64,000 nt of DNA from Salinimicrobium soli (GTDB taxonomy: Bacteria > Bacteroidota > Bacteroidia > Flavobacteriales > Flavobacteriaceae): contig NZ_JBLUWW010000002.1 in assembly GCF_048323655.1 (NCBI RefSeq), positions 496,001 through 560,000 on the forward strand. Direction: 5' to 3'. Under the pieces are notes generated by a model that was given only the letters and a program-made list of their open reading frames with translations, searched no databases and was not told where the DNA came from. Within the stretch, counting starts at the first letter, position 1, and the number at the start of each line of letters is the position of its first letter. Below, piece by piece: positions 50,609 through 58,654 of the stretch. The translations under genes and the position numbers were made by a program.

Positions 50609-51031
50609 TTAAACAGCAGCAAGCAGCAACAGGAACATGCTTAGAGCGATCAATAAAGAGATGCTCAATGGCTTTAACCAGCTTTTCCCGATATATTCCC
50701 GGTCCCGGCCAATGTGCCTGTTCCAGAAATATTCGTTTAGGATTGCCGCTCCAATAACATTGGCTATGAAGGTATAACTTGGCTGCAGGCTTAAGAGCTG
50801 GATCACAACGCCGGTAGCGATGAGGTAGAGAACACCAAATATGAGCACCTGTATGGCCGCGCTCCTTTTACCGAGCGTGCGAAGGTTGATCATAAGCAGA
50901 ACAGCTGAAAAAATGGTGGAGAACAACAGCGCGAACACGAGGATGATCGTCTTTGAATACAGCCGAGGCGGATTTTCCTGCGGACTTAAAGTTGTATTTT
51001 CTGTTCCTGAATTTTCCTGTAATTCTGACAT
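50609..51031 (-). CDS. Small membrane protein, four helices, unknown
   Basis: A 140-residue protein. A polar N-terminus (residues 1-28, rich in Glu, Asn and Pro) is followed by hydrophobic segments at about 28-48, 58-78, 85-102 and 118-138. EYFWNRHIGRDREYIGKSWL forms the cytoplasmic loop before the last helix. No family is recognised. It is a single gene between the beta-lactamase-fold lipoprotein and palindrome P at 51153. Confidence 0.55.
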   Translation of the reverse strand: MSELQENSGTENTTLSPQENPPRLYSKTIILVFALLFSTIFSAVLLMINLRTLGKRSAAIQVLIFGVLYLIATGVVIQLLSLQPSYTFIANVIGAAILNEYFWNRHIGRDREYIGKSWLKPLSISLLIALSMFLLLLAAV

Positions 51032-51152
51032 TTTTAAGAGGGCTTTAAAGGCCGCAAATTTAGAACTTTTTTAAGGAAAATTCGGGGCTTCTCCGGTATA
51101 AAGGTTCTGGTAAAAAAAGGTCCACTTTCCAGGCCTTTTTCGAAAAGATCTT

Positions 51153-51169
51153 CAAAAATGCCATTTTTG
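51153..51169. repeat. Palindrome CAAAAATGCCATTTTTG (family P copy)
   Basis: A perfect member, 23 bp downstream of the GNAT stop at 51193. It is flanked by TTC and GGAACC, as in the copies at 54383 and 56138 in mirror form. Confidence 0.85.
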
Positions 51170-51192
51170 GAACCTTATCATGTGGACAGGGT

Positions 51193-51768
51193 TCAGAAAG
51201 AGCCTTGCTCTATAAAGTCTTTTTTGAGTAAAGAATAGATCTCACTGTCCAGGTATTTTCCATTATAGAAATAGTTTTCCCTGAAGTACCCTTCCTTTTT
51301 AAAACCTAATTTCAGTAGAATGTTCCGGGAATTTTCGTTCCCAGGATTGATATTGGCTTCTAAACTGTGCAGGTTCAAATCATCAAATCCAAAAGTGATG
51401 AGCCTCAGCATGGCCTCCTTCATATATCCTTTCCCCCAATACTGAGGTTTTAGAGTGTAACCGATCTCTGCCCTTGAATTCTTCCGGTCAATTCTCCAAA
51501 ATGAAAAATCGCCTATAAATTCTTTGGAAGATTTTTCTACCAGGCCCCAAAAAAGGCCTTTTTGAGAGTCATATCTCTGGAGACCTTCAGAAATGAATTT
51601 TTCAGAATCCTCCAGCGTCTTATGTTCATAAGAATCCATATAGGTCATTACCTTCTGGTCTGAACGGATGGCTTGTATGTCCGCTGCGTCTTCTAATTCT
51701 ATTTTCCGAAGTATAAGCCGAGCGGTTTCAAACACCGGAAAATCGTAAAAATATTCTTCATTAATCAT
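51193..51768 (-). CDS. GNAT N-acetyltransferase, RimJ/RimL type
   Basis: A 191-residue acetyltransferase with the RimL-style start (FETARLILRKIELEDAADIQ), motif A region GYTLKPQYWGKGYMKEAMLR (acetyl-CoA binding QxxGxG-like: QYWGKG) and LHSLEANINPGNENSRNILL near the C-terminus. The substrate is an N-terminal alpha-amine or a small molecule; ribosomal-protein targeting is family knowledge only. Its start is 11 bp downstream of the MFS stop, so it is likely co-transcribed with that transporter. Confidence 0.88.
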   Translation of the reverse strand: MINEEYFYDFPVFETARLILRKIELEDAADIQAIRSDQKVMTYMDSYEHKTLEDSEKFISEGLQRYDSQKGLFWGLVEKSSKEFIGDFSFWRIDRKNSRAEIGYTLKPQYWGKGYMKEAMLRLITFGFDDLNLHSLEANINPGNENSRNILLKLGFKKEGYFRENYFYNGKYLDSEIYSLLKKDFIEQGSF

Positions 51769-51779
51769 ATTTGAAGATA

Positions 51780-53018
51780 CTATTTCGACTGTGATAATTC
51801 CATTAAAGGAGTCCCATTTTCTTTTTTAACCATTGCCATGGTATACACAATTAGTCCGCAGGAAACCAGGCTTAGAAAGATCATAACATTCCAGGTAAGG
51901 GTATAGCCAAACTTATTGATCAATTGCATCCCTGAATTATGGCCAAAAATATGACCAATTGAAAAAGCAATACTATACAGGGCCATGTAAGAACCCTGTT
52001 TTCCTCCTTCGGCTCTTTTAAGTGCAAAGCTGTTTGAAAAAGGAAAGGCAATCATTTCCCCGAGACTTAAGAACAGCATTCCTACCACCAGGACGCCTGC
52101 CCATCCTGTGAGATTGATAAGCAGAAAACTTATGGCAACAAGAATACTTCCCGTTATGACATGGGCGAGGGGGGAACGGTTTTTTGCTTCCAGGTACTTG
52201 ATGAGCGGCATCTCGAAAAGGAAGATCAAAAAGCCGTTCAATCCCAGGAGCACTCCTATTTCAAATTCGGTTAAAGCATGTATCCGGGCATAAAAGAGCG
52301 GCATGGTCGAAAAGTACTGAAGGAAAACAAAGCCAAATAAGACCATCGCTCCTAAAAAGACCAGGAACGGTTTGTCTTGCATAACAGCTTTTGGAAAGAG
52401 GGTGATCTCCTTCGGATTTTCAATGGCTTTTTTGGGATGTAAGAGCCATAGCAACAGAAACCCGGCTAAAACACAAGTTATCCCGTCTACCCAAAAAAGG
52501 CCACTGTAGCCGGCGCCGGCAATGATGAGACCTCCCAAAGCCGGACCTGCGGAAAACCCCAGGTTAATAGCAAGCCTGATTAGGGTAATAGAACGCGTCC
52601 TGTTTTCAGGTTTACTGTAGGCGTTTATCGCGACAAAAACCGCGGGTCGAAAGGCATCGGCTACCAACATGACCATGAAGATCCCGGCACAAATTCCCCA
52701 AAAAGAGGTGGGAAATTGTAAAAAGATAAAGAACACACCTGATACCATTAGGCTTAAGGTCATCGTCTTATAGTGACCGATCCTGTCCACCAATTTGCCG
52801 CCCAGCCAGGAACCGGCCACCGATCCTAGTCCGAAACAGCTGAGGATCCATCCAACTTCTTCCAGGGAAAAATTCCGGTTCTCGGTTAGGTAAAGCGAAA
52901 GAAAGGGAATAACCATGGTTCCCGCCCTGTTGATCAAGGTGATCAATGCCAGCAGCCAAACTTCCCGTCTAAGGTCCTGAAAGGAACCCACGTAAGCCGT
53001 ATATGCTTTTTGTAACAT
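51780..53018 (-). CDS. MFS transporter
   Basis: A 412-residue protein with twelve hydrophobic segments. The MFS loop 2-3 motif appears as GSWLGGKLVDRIGHYKTM, and an N-terminal RAGTMVIPFLSLYLTENRNF begins helix 1. It belongs to the drug:H+ antiporter-like or sugar-efflux-like MFS group; the substrate cannot be assigned. It is followed closely by the GNAT gene. The upstream side is a 400-bp stretch with a gene remnant. Confidence 0.88.
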   Translation of the reverse strand: MLQKAYTAYVGSFQDLRREVWLLALITLINRAGTMVIPFLSLYLTENRNFSLEEVGWILSCFGLGSVAGSWLGGKLVDRIGHYKTMTLSLMVSGVFFIFLQFPTSFWGICAGIFMVMLVADAFRPAVFVAINAYSKPENRTRSITLIRLAINLGFSAGPALGGLIIAGAGYSGLFWVDGITCVLAGFLLLWLLHPKKAIENPKEITLFPKAVMQDKPFLVFLGAMVLFGFVFLQYFSTMPLFYARIHALTEFEIGVLLGLNGFLIFLFEMPLIKYLEAKNRSPLAHVITGSILVAISFLLINLTGWAGVLVVGMLFLSLGEMIAFPFSNSFALKRAEGGKQGSYMALYSIAFSIGHIFGHNSGMQLINKFGYTLTWNVMIFLSLVSCGLIVYTMAMVKKENGTPLMELSQSK

Positions 53019-53220
53019 TTTCTGAAAATAAAGGCCCGAAATTAATTTAAAATCCCGTTGCCTGTATGAACTTAAAGAAGTTTTATGAAAAACAGTTCAA
53101 ACTACTTTTTTGAAGCAACAACTGTTGGGGTCCTCCTGTTCATGATCTGAATAAGGATGTTTGAGGAATGTTACTTCTTAGTAGGCACAGGGTCTTTAGG
53201 TCCAGCCAATGAGTTTAAGG

Positions 53221-53343
53221 TTAAATACCAAGGAATCCTTTGGCATTTTCATAGAGAATCATGTGTTTTTCTTCTTCGGTAAGAAAGTCGATATCTCTAT
53301 TCTTTTGTGAACTTTTGTAACTATAACCGGGGTTAATTTTGTA
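53221..53343 (-). pseudogene. 3' remnant of an amidohydrolase gene
   Basis: On the minus strand a frame of about 40 codons ends DIDFLTEEEKHMILYENAKG and FLGI before a TAA at 53221-53223. That is the usual C-terminus of amidohydrolase-2 (ACMSD-like) proteins, which close with a helix and an F/L-L-G-I/L end. The frame is closed upstream by a TGA near 53344, and nothing before it resembles the rest of such an enzyme. It is therefore a degraded leftover, marking a past deletion here. Confidence 0.6.
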
Positions 53344-53415
53344 ACTTACTGATAGTCAATTATTAACGCGGTATCGCCTGTATTTGTTAAGGGGGTGCGA
53401 AAAAATCATTAATGT

Positions 53416-54198
53416 ATGAAAACACTTACCGGAAACCGAAAAGAAAGAGTTGACCTCTTGACCACGAACCGAAATGCCTGTAGACCACAAGGCATTAAAC
53501 AAGCATTCTTAACTGCCATTGCTTTCATTGGTCTGGCGATGTTAATGGGATGCTCAAGTGATCCAATTATTGAGGAAGAGGTGTCTTATGACGCAGAAGC
53601 TCAATTCGAAGCAGCAGCGATGAGCTCTCATGGGAATGGCCTTGTTAAGCAGACATTCCCTTCCGGAGATAATCCCGGCCCGCCACTTTACGCCTCAGGC
53701 TTGAGCCTTGGTATGACAGATTTTGGAGCAACCCGAACCGATGGGGAGTGGGTGGTTATCACCTTCGTGCGTGAACCAACCTGTGACGCACTACCAGGTG
53801 ACTACAATCTCCTTTCAGCGCCCAACATCCCGGCTGTTTTTATGTGTCCCCTTACCATAGAAGGCACGGTTTGGTTGCGCGATCCATCAAATCCATTAAA
53901 TCCTGTCAAGGCCCAACACCGCGGACTTGGTTCTGTACCTATTTATTTTGTAGGACTATCTGAGTTTGAGACGGCAGTTATGGATGGTGTATTGACAATT
54001 GAAGACCTGAATGACTTTTCATCACTTCTAATTGGTTACGCCAGTTATCAAATGGATGTGATACAATTTCCTCAAAACGGCCGGCCTGGAATGCACAGCA
54101 TTGTTTCTCGTGGAGAATTGCAAGACGGTCGTTCGTTTGAGCATAACAGTGTTGTGGTGGGTAATGAGAATGTACATACCACGATCCTGTTCAAATGA
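53416..54198 (+). CDS. Hypothetical lipoprotein with N-terminal extension
   Basis: A 260-residue protein. About 30 polar residues precede a hydrophobic segment (AFLTAIAFIGLAMLMGC with SSD after it), so the lipobox sits unusually deep, near residue 46; a later start is possible but none is well placed. The mature part has YASGLSLGMTDFGATRTDGE, PTCDALPGDYNLLS and VSRGELQDGRSFEHNSVV. No family is recognised. It is the only plus-strand gene between 40.4 and 62.5 kb. A GGGGG/CCCCC hairpin at about 54286-54303 follows it. Confidence 0.6.
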   Translation: MKTLTGNRKERVDLLTTNRNACRPQGIKQAFLTAIAFIGLAMLMGCSSDPIIEEEVSYDAEAQFEAAAMSSHGNGLVKQTFPSGDNPGPPLYASGLSLGMTDFGATRTDGEWVVITFVREPTCDALPGDYNLLSAPNIPAVFMCPLTIEGTVWLRDPSNPLNPVKAQHRGLGSVPIYFVGLSEFETAVMDGVLTIEDLNDFSSLLIGYASYQMDVIQFPQNGRPGMHSIVSRGELQDGRSFEHNSVVVGNENVHTTILFK

Positions 54199-54371
54199 TT
54201 CAAAACCTGATGCTTTGAACACAAATGTTCCAGGTGGAGACCTATCTTAATTTTTGAGAATTTTCAACCTGGCTTTAGGAACAAAGGGGGGAGAACCTCC
54301 CCCAAGAAATTTTAAAAAACCCTAAGCATTTATTTTATACATGTTTGGGGTTTTTATTATTGCCGCCAGCC

Positions 54372-54610
54372 AAAAAAGGTTCCAAAAATGGCATTTTTGA
54401 GAGCTTAGTCCTGGTTGACCAGAAGGTATTTAGCGTCGACAAACTCAATGGAATGTACGCCCACGTCGAGTGACTCCTGCATATCAAAAGTGTAGATACA
54501 ACTGGAACCTGTAGCGATCTCATAACAGGGTTCTGAAGCATACCTGGCATAAGCACCGGATGTTTCCAGTCCGTTTATATTAAGGGTGAGAACAGGCACT
54601 CCGGTTACTG
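54372..54610. repeat. 240-bp direct repeat, left copy
   Basis: It begins AAAAAAGGTTCC and the P palindrome, then copies the 3' third of the lipoprotein gene at 56160. It matches 56125-56364 with a small number of substitutions and stops abruptly after CCGGTTACTG. Confidence 0.9.
54383..54399. repeat. Palindrome CAAAAATGGCATTTTTG (family P copy)
   Basis: A perfect member inside the left direct repeat, 5 bp beyond the stop of the truncated lipoprotein copy. Confidence 0.85.
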
Positions 54611-54625
54611 AATACTCCTTTAAAT
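54405..54625 (-). pseudogene. Truncated C-terminal copy of the 56160 lipoprotein
   Basis: The minus frame reads VTGVPVLTLNINGLETSGAY through SEPCYEIATGSSC to IEFVDAKYLLVNQD, matching the last 70 residues of the protein at 56160-56675 with a few changes. Upstream the frame is closed by a TAG at about 54626 after six unrelated residues, so signal peptide and N-terminal two-thirds are missing. An internal ATG exists, but the product would lack a signal and is unlikely to function. Confidence 0.85.
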
Positions 54626-54638
54626 TCTATTCCTTAGT

Positions 54639-54655
54639 CAAAAATGGCATCTTTG
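54639..54655. repeat. Palindrome CAAAAATGGCATCTTTG (family P copy)
   Basis: A family member with one mismatch in the right arm, 31 bp downstream of the stop at 54687, immediately to the right of the truncated duplicate. Confidence 0.75.
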
Positions 54656-54686
54656 AGAGCTGATATATCAGGCCTTTGGTCATGTG

Positions 54687-55145
54687 CTATTGTTCTGAAA
54701 GCTGCTTGAGCTTCTTTAAGGCCATTGGCCAGGTATTATTAAAGTAGTCAAGGTAATCTCCGTGAACATCGTTTTCTACCGTCACCGTCGTTACCCCGTT
54801 TTTCTCTTCGAAGGAATAATTTTCCATTCCGCCGGCCCATTTTTCAACTTCCGGCCCTTCAGTAATTTCCTTTTCCCCGTCCAGCGTTCCGTAATGCCTG
54901 ATGGAAACGAATTGATTTGGAATATTGTCTGCAATTTCAGAAACCATGCCGCCGCGTCTACCGTTTTCATCCGTCCCGATAAAATAGATCTTTGATCCCT
55001 TTTCCCAACTTCCCTCATAGGTTGAGGTCGGATTGAACTCAGCCGTCCATTGCTGGTAGGTCTTGATATTGCTAATACCCAGCATGGTATCGTAAACCTT
55101 CTTGGCCGGGGCGTTAATGACCTGGCTGTATTGCATTCTTTTCAT
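54687..55145 (-). CDS. SRPBCC-fold (AHSA1-like) protein
   Basis: A 152-residue single-domain protein: YSQVINAPAKKVYDTMLGIS at the N-terminus, GSWEKGSKIYFIGTDENGRR in the middle and WPMALKKLKQLSEQ as the closing helix. This is the START/SRPBCC activator-of-Hsp90-like family, which binds hydrophobic ligands. The ligand is unknown. It lies within the segment bracketed by the 240-bp direct repeats. A second, unrelated SRPBCC gene lies at 61838. Confidence 0.85.
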   Translation of the reverse strand: MKRMQYSQVINAPAKKVYDTMLGISNIKTYQQWTAEFNPTSTYEGSWEKGSKIYFIGTDENGRRGGMVSEIADNIPNQFVSIRHYGTLDGEKEITEGPEVEKWAGGMENYSFEEKNGVTTVTVENDVHGDYLDYFNNTWPMALKKLKQLSEQ

Positions 55146-55250
55146 GAGCTATATTTATTTAAAATAGTACTACAGGTAACAAGTGGGGGTGAGGGGGGAA
55201 ACCGGCGCTAAACCGGATCTTTGTATAGTGAAGATACTTATTTTCTTTAT

Positions 55251-55553
55251 TTATTCCGCCAGATTAACTTTTACAACTGTACTGTCCTTTTCAGTGAAAA
55301 TTATTTGATAACGATCAGCAGCTGCAGGTGGTGATTTGTAGGAATAAACAAATTGCGTAGAATCCCAATAAGCCTGCTCAATTTTATCGGGATTATTACT
55401 CATTAATTCCCTCACCTGATTAATGGTCATTCCGGGTTTAACAGCTTTTAATTCTCTAAAATTCTGTTCCGCCTTCTGATTACAACTCATCAATAGTCCC
55501 GGAATAAGTAAGGGGAGTAATTTGTTTATCATTTTCATCATTAAAGTTTTCAT
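55251..55553 (-). CDS. Small lipoprotein with SmpA/BamE-like domain
   Basis: The protein has 100 residues from the ATG at 55553 (others at 55541 and 55538 are possible), with a lipoprotein signal ending LLIPGLLMSC. The domain AVKPGMTINQVRELMSN and DSTQFVYSYKSP has the helix-turn and beta pattern of SmpA/OmlA-like proteins, where GMT-x-x-QV is the usual start. It is not BamE itself by context. The frame reaches up to 55601, overlapping the preceding gene, but those codons do not encode a signal. Confidence 0.6.
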   Translation of the reverse strand: MKTLMMKMINKLLPLLIPGLLMSCNQKAEQNFRELKAVKPGMTINQVRELMSNNPDKIEQAYWDSTQFVYSYKSPPAAADRYQIIFTEKDSTVVKVNLAE

Positions 55554-55578
55554 TAGAAGTGAAAAATATTGACTTCCA

Positions 55579-56118
55579 TCATCGCCTGACAGGATAACCA
55601 AAATTTGGGCTGTACACTTCAGGTTTCAGGTCAAGTCCGCTGCTTAAAAACTCCAGCGCTGCTGTCGCGGTCTCTTCCGAAGAAAACCGCATCAACAGGT
55701 CACGTTTTATATGCCGGTCGTTTAGGATATAGATCTCAAAGGAATTAAAATCATAACCCAGGTCGGGTTTTGCAGCGCTAAACCAGGCGTACTTTCGGCT
55801 CCTCCTGAACTTTAGTATGGAAACCACCGGCCGGTCTTGCAAACTGATCTTTTTCCTGTGCAATACCCTGCCCCTAAAGAACTTCGCCTTGTAGAGTTTT
55901 CCGTCGCTTTTAATAAATCCTTTCTTCGAAAAAGCCAGGAACACAACTCCTGTAAAGAGGCCAATGAGGAAATAAACGAGCAGATCACCCTTCCAGTTCA
56001 GCTCCCTGTAACTGAGTTCGGCCAGGAAAATCGGAATAGGACTCGCCAGCCCTAACAGGTGGATCTTTTGGTGGGTTACAAAACTGTCTTCTAAAATTAT
56101 TTTTTGAGGAGGATTCAT
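55579..56118 (-). CDS. Hypothetical protein with two membrane helices
   Basis: The protein has 179 residues from the ATG at 56118, preferred over a TTG at 56127. Two hydrophobic segments lie at about 22-38 and 45-65, followed by a basic, beta-rich cytoplasmic domain (KLYKAKFFRGRVLHRKKISL and RPVVSILKFRRSRKY) resembling a PH-like membrane-associated domain. No family is recognised. It lies inside the directly repeated bracket, with its start next to the right repeat. Confidence 0.55.
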   Translation of the reverse strand: MNPPQKIILEDSFVTHQKIHLLGLASPIPIFLAELSYRELNWKGDLLVYFLIGLFTGVVFLAFSKKGFIKSDGKLYKAKFFRGRVLHRKKISLQDRPVVSILKFRRSRKYAWFSAAKPDLGYDFNSFEIYILNDRHIKRDLLMRFSSEETATAALEFLSSGLDLKPEVYSPNFGYPVRR

Positions 56119-56124
56119 TCGTGA

Positions 56125-56364
56125 CAAAAAAAGGTTCCAAAAATGGCATTTTTGAGAGCTTAGCCCTGGTTGACCAGGAGGTATTTAGCGTCGACAAACT
56201 CAATGGACTTTACGCCGACGTCGAGTGACTCCTCCATGTCAAAAGTGTAGGTACAACTGGAGCCTGCAGCGATCTCATAACAGGGTTCTGAAGCATACCT
56301 GGCATAAGCACCGGATGTTTCCAGTCCGTTTATATTAAGGGTGAGAACAGGCACTCCGGTTACC
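56125..56364. repeat. 240-bp direct repeat, right copy
   Basis: It covers the P palindrome and the 3' third of the intact lipoprotein gene at 56160. It is the source or partner of the copy at 54372-54610. The two copies lie in the same orientation, 1.75 kb apart. Confidence 0.9.
56138..56154. repeat. Palindrome CAAAAATGGCATTTTTG (family P copy)
   Basis: A perfect member, 5 bp beyond the lipoprotein stop at 56160, at the left end of the right direct repeat. Confidence 0.85.
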
Positions 56365-56675
56365 GCAAAATTGTTGGGATTGTTCAGCTTTATCTCAATT
56401 TGCAGCCTGGAGGTGTTGTTCCCGGTATCGGGTGTAAATTTAAAAAGCAGCACCTCATAAGAGAAATTCTCCAGCTCGACCGGCTCAATGAGTTTGGCAT
56501 CTACCAGGTCAGGCATGTCACAGGGTACCTCCTGCCTAATGTTATAACTGTAGGATTGATTGTTGACGTAATAGAATTGAGGAATGGTAATGGTCTTCAT
56601 GCAGTCATCAGAGGAGCAGCCGAAGAGCATAGTTGCTACTAAGAGCAACAGGGGGAGGTTAGATGATATTTTCAT
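56160..56675 (-). CDS. CSSDD-type lipoprotein, intact copy
   Basis: A 171-residue lipoprotein with signal ending ATMLFGC and then SSDD. The body holds PQFYYVNNQSYSYNIRQEV, LLFKFTPDTGNNTSRLQIEI and the duplicated tail TGVPVLTLNINGLETSGAY to VDAKYLLVNQG. Cys residues (DDCM, EVPC, EPCYE, SSCTY) could form disulfides. It is probably an immunoglobulin-like beta-sandwich; the function is unknown. Its 3' third is duplicated at 54372-54610. Confidence 0.75.
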   Translation of the reverse strand: MKISSNLPLLLLVATMLFGCSSDDCMKTITIPQFYYVNNQSYSYNIRQEVPCDMPDLVDAKLIEPVELENFSYEVLLFKFTPDTGNNTSRLQIEIKLNNPNNFAVTGVPVLTLNINGLETSGAYARYASEPCYEIAAGSSCTYTFDMEESLDVGVKSIEFVDAKYLLVNQG

Positions 56676-56746
56676 GTTTGTTAAGTGGAAGGTATAGTAG
56701 GGAGAGGTTGCAGGAATTGTTTTAATATTATTGGAAGTTGTTTTTA

Positions 56747-57487
56747 TTAAGCAGGCACACCAGTCAGAGAGTTATAAAAACTACGCGCAATTTCACCTTC
56801 TAAAACATAAAATTGAGCTGAATTGTCTTCTCTTAATTTCGAATTTTCAAATGACTCCAATCTATGTCCAGAAGAAACTTTATATAAAAAGCTCACTCCT
56901 TGAATATGGATTAAGTAACAAATAGTATTTGACATTCTAACTTTTCTAGGAGGAATAAGCATTTTCGCTGGTAGAAAATCTTTGCTATACATAACAATCA
57001 TTGTTTCAAAATCAGTTTCTTTTCCTGGATCCTCATTTAGAAGCATTTTTCTAATTTCTTCGCTATACTTTTGACCCAAGTTGATACTTTTAAAAAATTC
57101 ATTTTTTGAAATATGTCCTTTCCAAAGCATAGACAATAAAAAAAGCTTGAATTTTTTATAATCTATATTTTCAACACTCAATTTGCCAGCCCCTTGATCC
57201 TTGGAAAAGCTTGTAATTTTATATTTTAATCTTTCTGAGAATTTTCCACCATGTAAAATTTTACTTGCGTAGGATTCGTGCTGTCCAATGATTTCGTTAT
57301 CACATTTTTTACACAATATATTTTTATCATAAAACCCTGTAGGTTTTTTGCCGATGATCCTCAATTCATCAAGCTTAACTAAGGAAGTAAAATGTTTTTC
57401 GTCAAATAATCCTTCATACATAAAGTCAGGTATAATGTGACTTTTTTTAAGTAAAGGTTTATCCGTTTTGCAAAGTTCACATTTCAT
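56747..57487 (-). CDS. HNH-like zinc-ribbon protein, AT-rich, unknown
   Basis: A 246-residue protein. The N-terminus reads MKCELCKTDKPLLKKSHIIP with CxxC and a His, followed by NILCKKCDNEIIGQHESYA with a second CxxC and a downstream His and Glu. This spacing is that of HNH-type zinc-finger nucleases or their inactive relatives. The remainder is helical and then beta-rich, with no recognised domain. The low GC and separate boundary motif upstream (GGGGCTAACGTATCGG, 57495-57510) suggest a recent arrival. A nuclease role in defence is possible but unproven. Confidence 0.6.
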   Translation of the reverse strand: MKCELCKTDKPLLKKSHIIPDFMYEGLFDEKHFTSLVKLDELRIIGKKPTGFYDKNILCKKCDNEIIGQHESYASKILHGGKFSERLKYKITSFSKDQGAGKLSVENIDYKKFKLFLLSMLWKGHISKNEFFKSINLGQKYSEEIRKMLLNEDPGKETDFETMIVMYSKDFLPAKMLIPPRKVRMSNTICYLIHIQGVSFLYKVSSGHRLESFENSKLREDNSAQFYVLEGEIARSFYNSLTGVPA

Positions 57488-57494
57488 TTAAATG

Positions 57495-57510
57495 GGGGCT
57501 AACGTATCGG
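57495..57510 (-). other. Isolated array-type boundary motif
   Basis: On the minus strand CCGATACGTTAGCCCC, very like copy 3 of the array (TGTACGTTAGCCAC). It is 7 bp upstream of the HNH-like start codon, so the same type of junction recurs 20 kb from the array. Confidence 0.45.
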
Positions 57511-57634
57511 TCATCGTCATTTGGCGGATTAGCGATGGAGACTTGTCGGATTAACCATTTTCTTGCTTAGTTTCTAAAATTACACTTTTTCTATTTGACC
57601 CGTTATTTGAGGTGTATGTTGTTGGTGGCAGTTT

Positions 57635-58396
57635 TTACTTCCAAGGATCATTTTGGAAGTCATTTTTAGAATATAATACATAATAGTCCCTTAGTTCCTG
57701 GGTTTCTTTGTAAAAATTATAAAGAGGTTCGGACCACGCGCTTAAATCTTCGTTTTTTAATTTATCAAGGACTAATAGGTCTTTAGCCATGTATCTTAAA
57801 TAATTATTATAAAGCAAGAAAATCCTCTTTAAAATACCTGAATCTATATTTGGTAATAATCTTACTGTTTCTTCGATCTCATTAATTATTCTTGCCCAAT
57901 CATTGTAAATTTTAGATCCAAGATTACCTTGGGTGATTTTATCGATTGATGGTGCAAATTTATAAATGTGAGCTTTTGGATATACATTTTTGCATACTTC
58001 TTCAAATTGTGATTTTGTCAGAGTTTGATATTTGTATGAAGTGTCTGATTTTTTTAATATTTCATTTATCAATGCATAACTCGAAAAAATTATCGATTCA
58101 CATTTGTTATTAATAAAAGGTTCTATGTCGTCTTTTTTTCTTTTTTCAGGTAGATAGACTACGATCAAATAAAATATTAAACTAATTAAAAATCCTAGTG
58201 ATATATTTTTTAAGAATTCATTTCCTCTACTAAATTGTTGTAATAAATCTTCTATAGATGTATCTTTTAAAATATCAATAATTTCCTCATTCGAGGTTTT
58301 AACCGCAATGAATAAAAATATTATCGTTAAACTCCATAATAGAAAAGCTGAAATCTTTCGTTCTATAAAAAAATTAATTTTCTTCCTTCTTATCAT
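57635..58396 (-). CDS. Unknown membrane protein with long soluble tail, AT-rich
   Basis: A 253-residue protein with two membrane segments (about 15-34 and 66-84) joined by an acidic loop, then a 165-residue helical cytoplasmic domain (FEEVCKNVYPKAHIYKFAPS, NEIEETVRLLPNIDSGILKR, LRYMAKDLLVLDKLKNEDLS). No family is recognised. Its base composition matches the HNH-like gene 147 bp downstream and differs from the flanking housekeeping genes. The two form a candidate transferred pair. Confidence 0.6.
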   Translation of the reverse strand: MIRRKKINFFIERKISAFLLWSLTIIFLFIAVKTSNEEIIDILKDTSIEDLLQQFSRGNEFLKNISLGFLISLIFYLIVVYLPEKRKKDDIEPFINNKCESIIFSSYALINEILKKSDTSYKYQTLTKSQFEEVCKNVYPKAHIYKFAPSIDKITQGNLGSKIYNDWARIINEIEETVRLLPNIDSGILKRIFLLYNNYLRYMAKDLLVLDKLKNEDLSAWSEPLYNFYKETQELRDYYVLYSKNDFQNDPWK

Positions 58397-58548
58397 TTCC
58401 TTGTAACAATTGCCTCCAACGAGTTTTATAACATCCTTTATTTGTGGTATTCAAAATTTTTTCTGCATAACAACAGAAAATCCTACGCCTTAAATTTACT
58501 AAAATTTTGTTAAAGAAATTTACGGAAAACCGTAAATAGAAGAGGCTC

Positions 58549-58565
58549 CAAAAATGTCATTTTTG
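58549..58565. repeat. Palindrome CAAAAATGTCATTTTTG (family P copy)
   Basis: A perfect member with arms extended to TCCAAAAATG/CATTTTTGGA. It lies between the terminator of the carbonic anhydrase gene and the AT-rich pair. Confidence 0.85.
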
Positions 58566-58598
58566 GAAGATCTTTCTGTAAGTCCTTTTTACAGGGAC

Positions 58599-58631
58599 AA
58601 AAAAAATCCCATACAAGTTAATGTATGGGAT
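58599..58631 (-). terminator. Terminator of the carbonic anhydrase gene
   Basis: A 9-bp stem ATCCCATAC/GTATGGGAT with an 8-nt loop and a run of eight T residues on the minus strand, 24 bp beyond the stop. Confidence 0.88.
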
Positions 58632-58654
58632 AATCCTCTTTACCGGGAGAAGAA

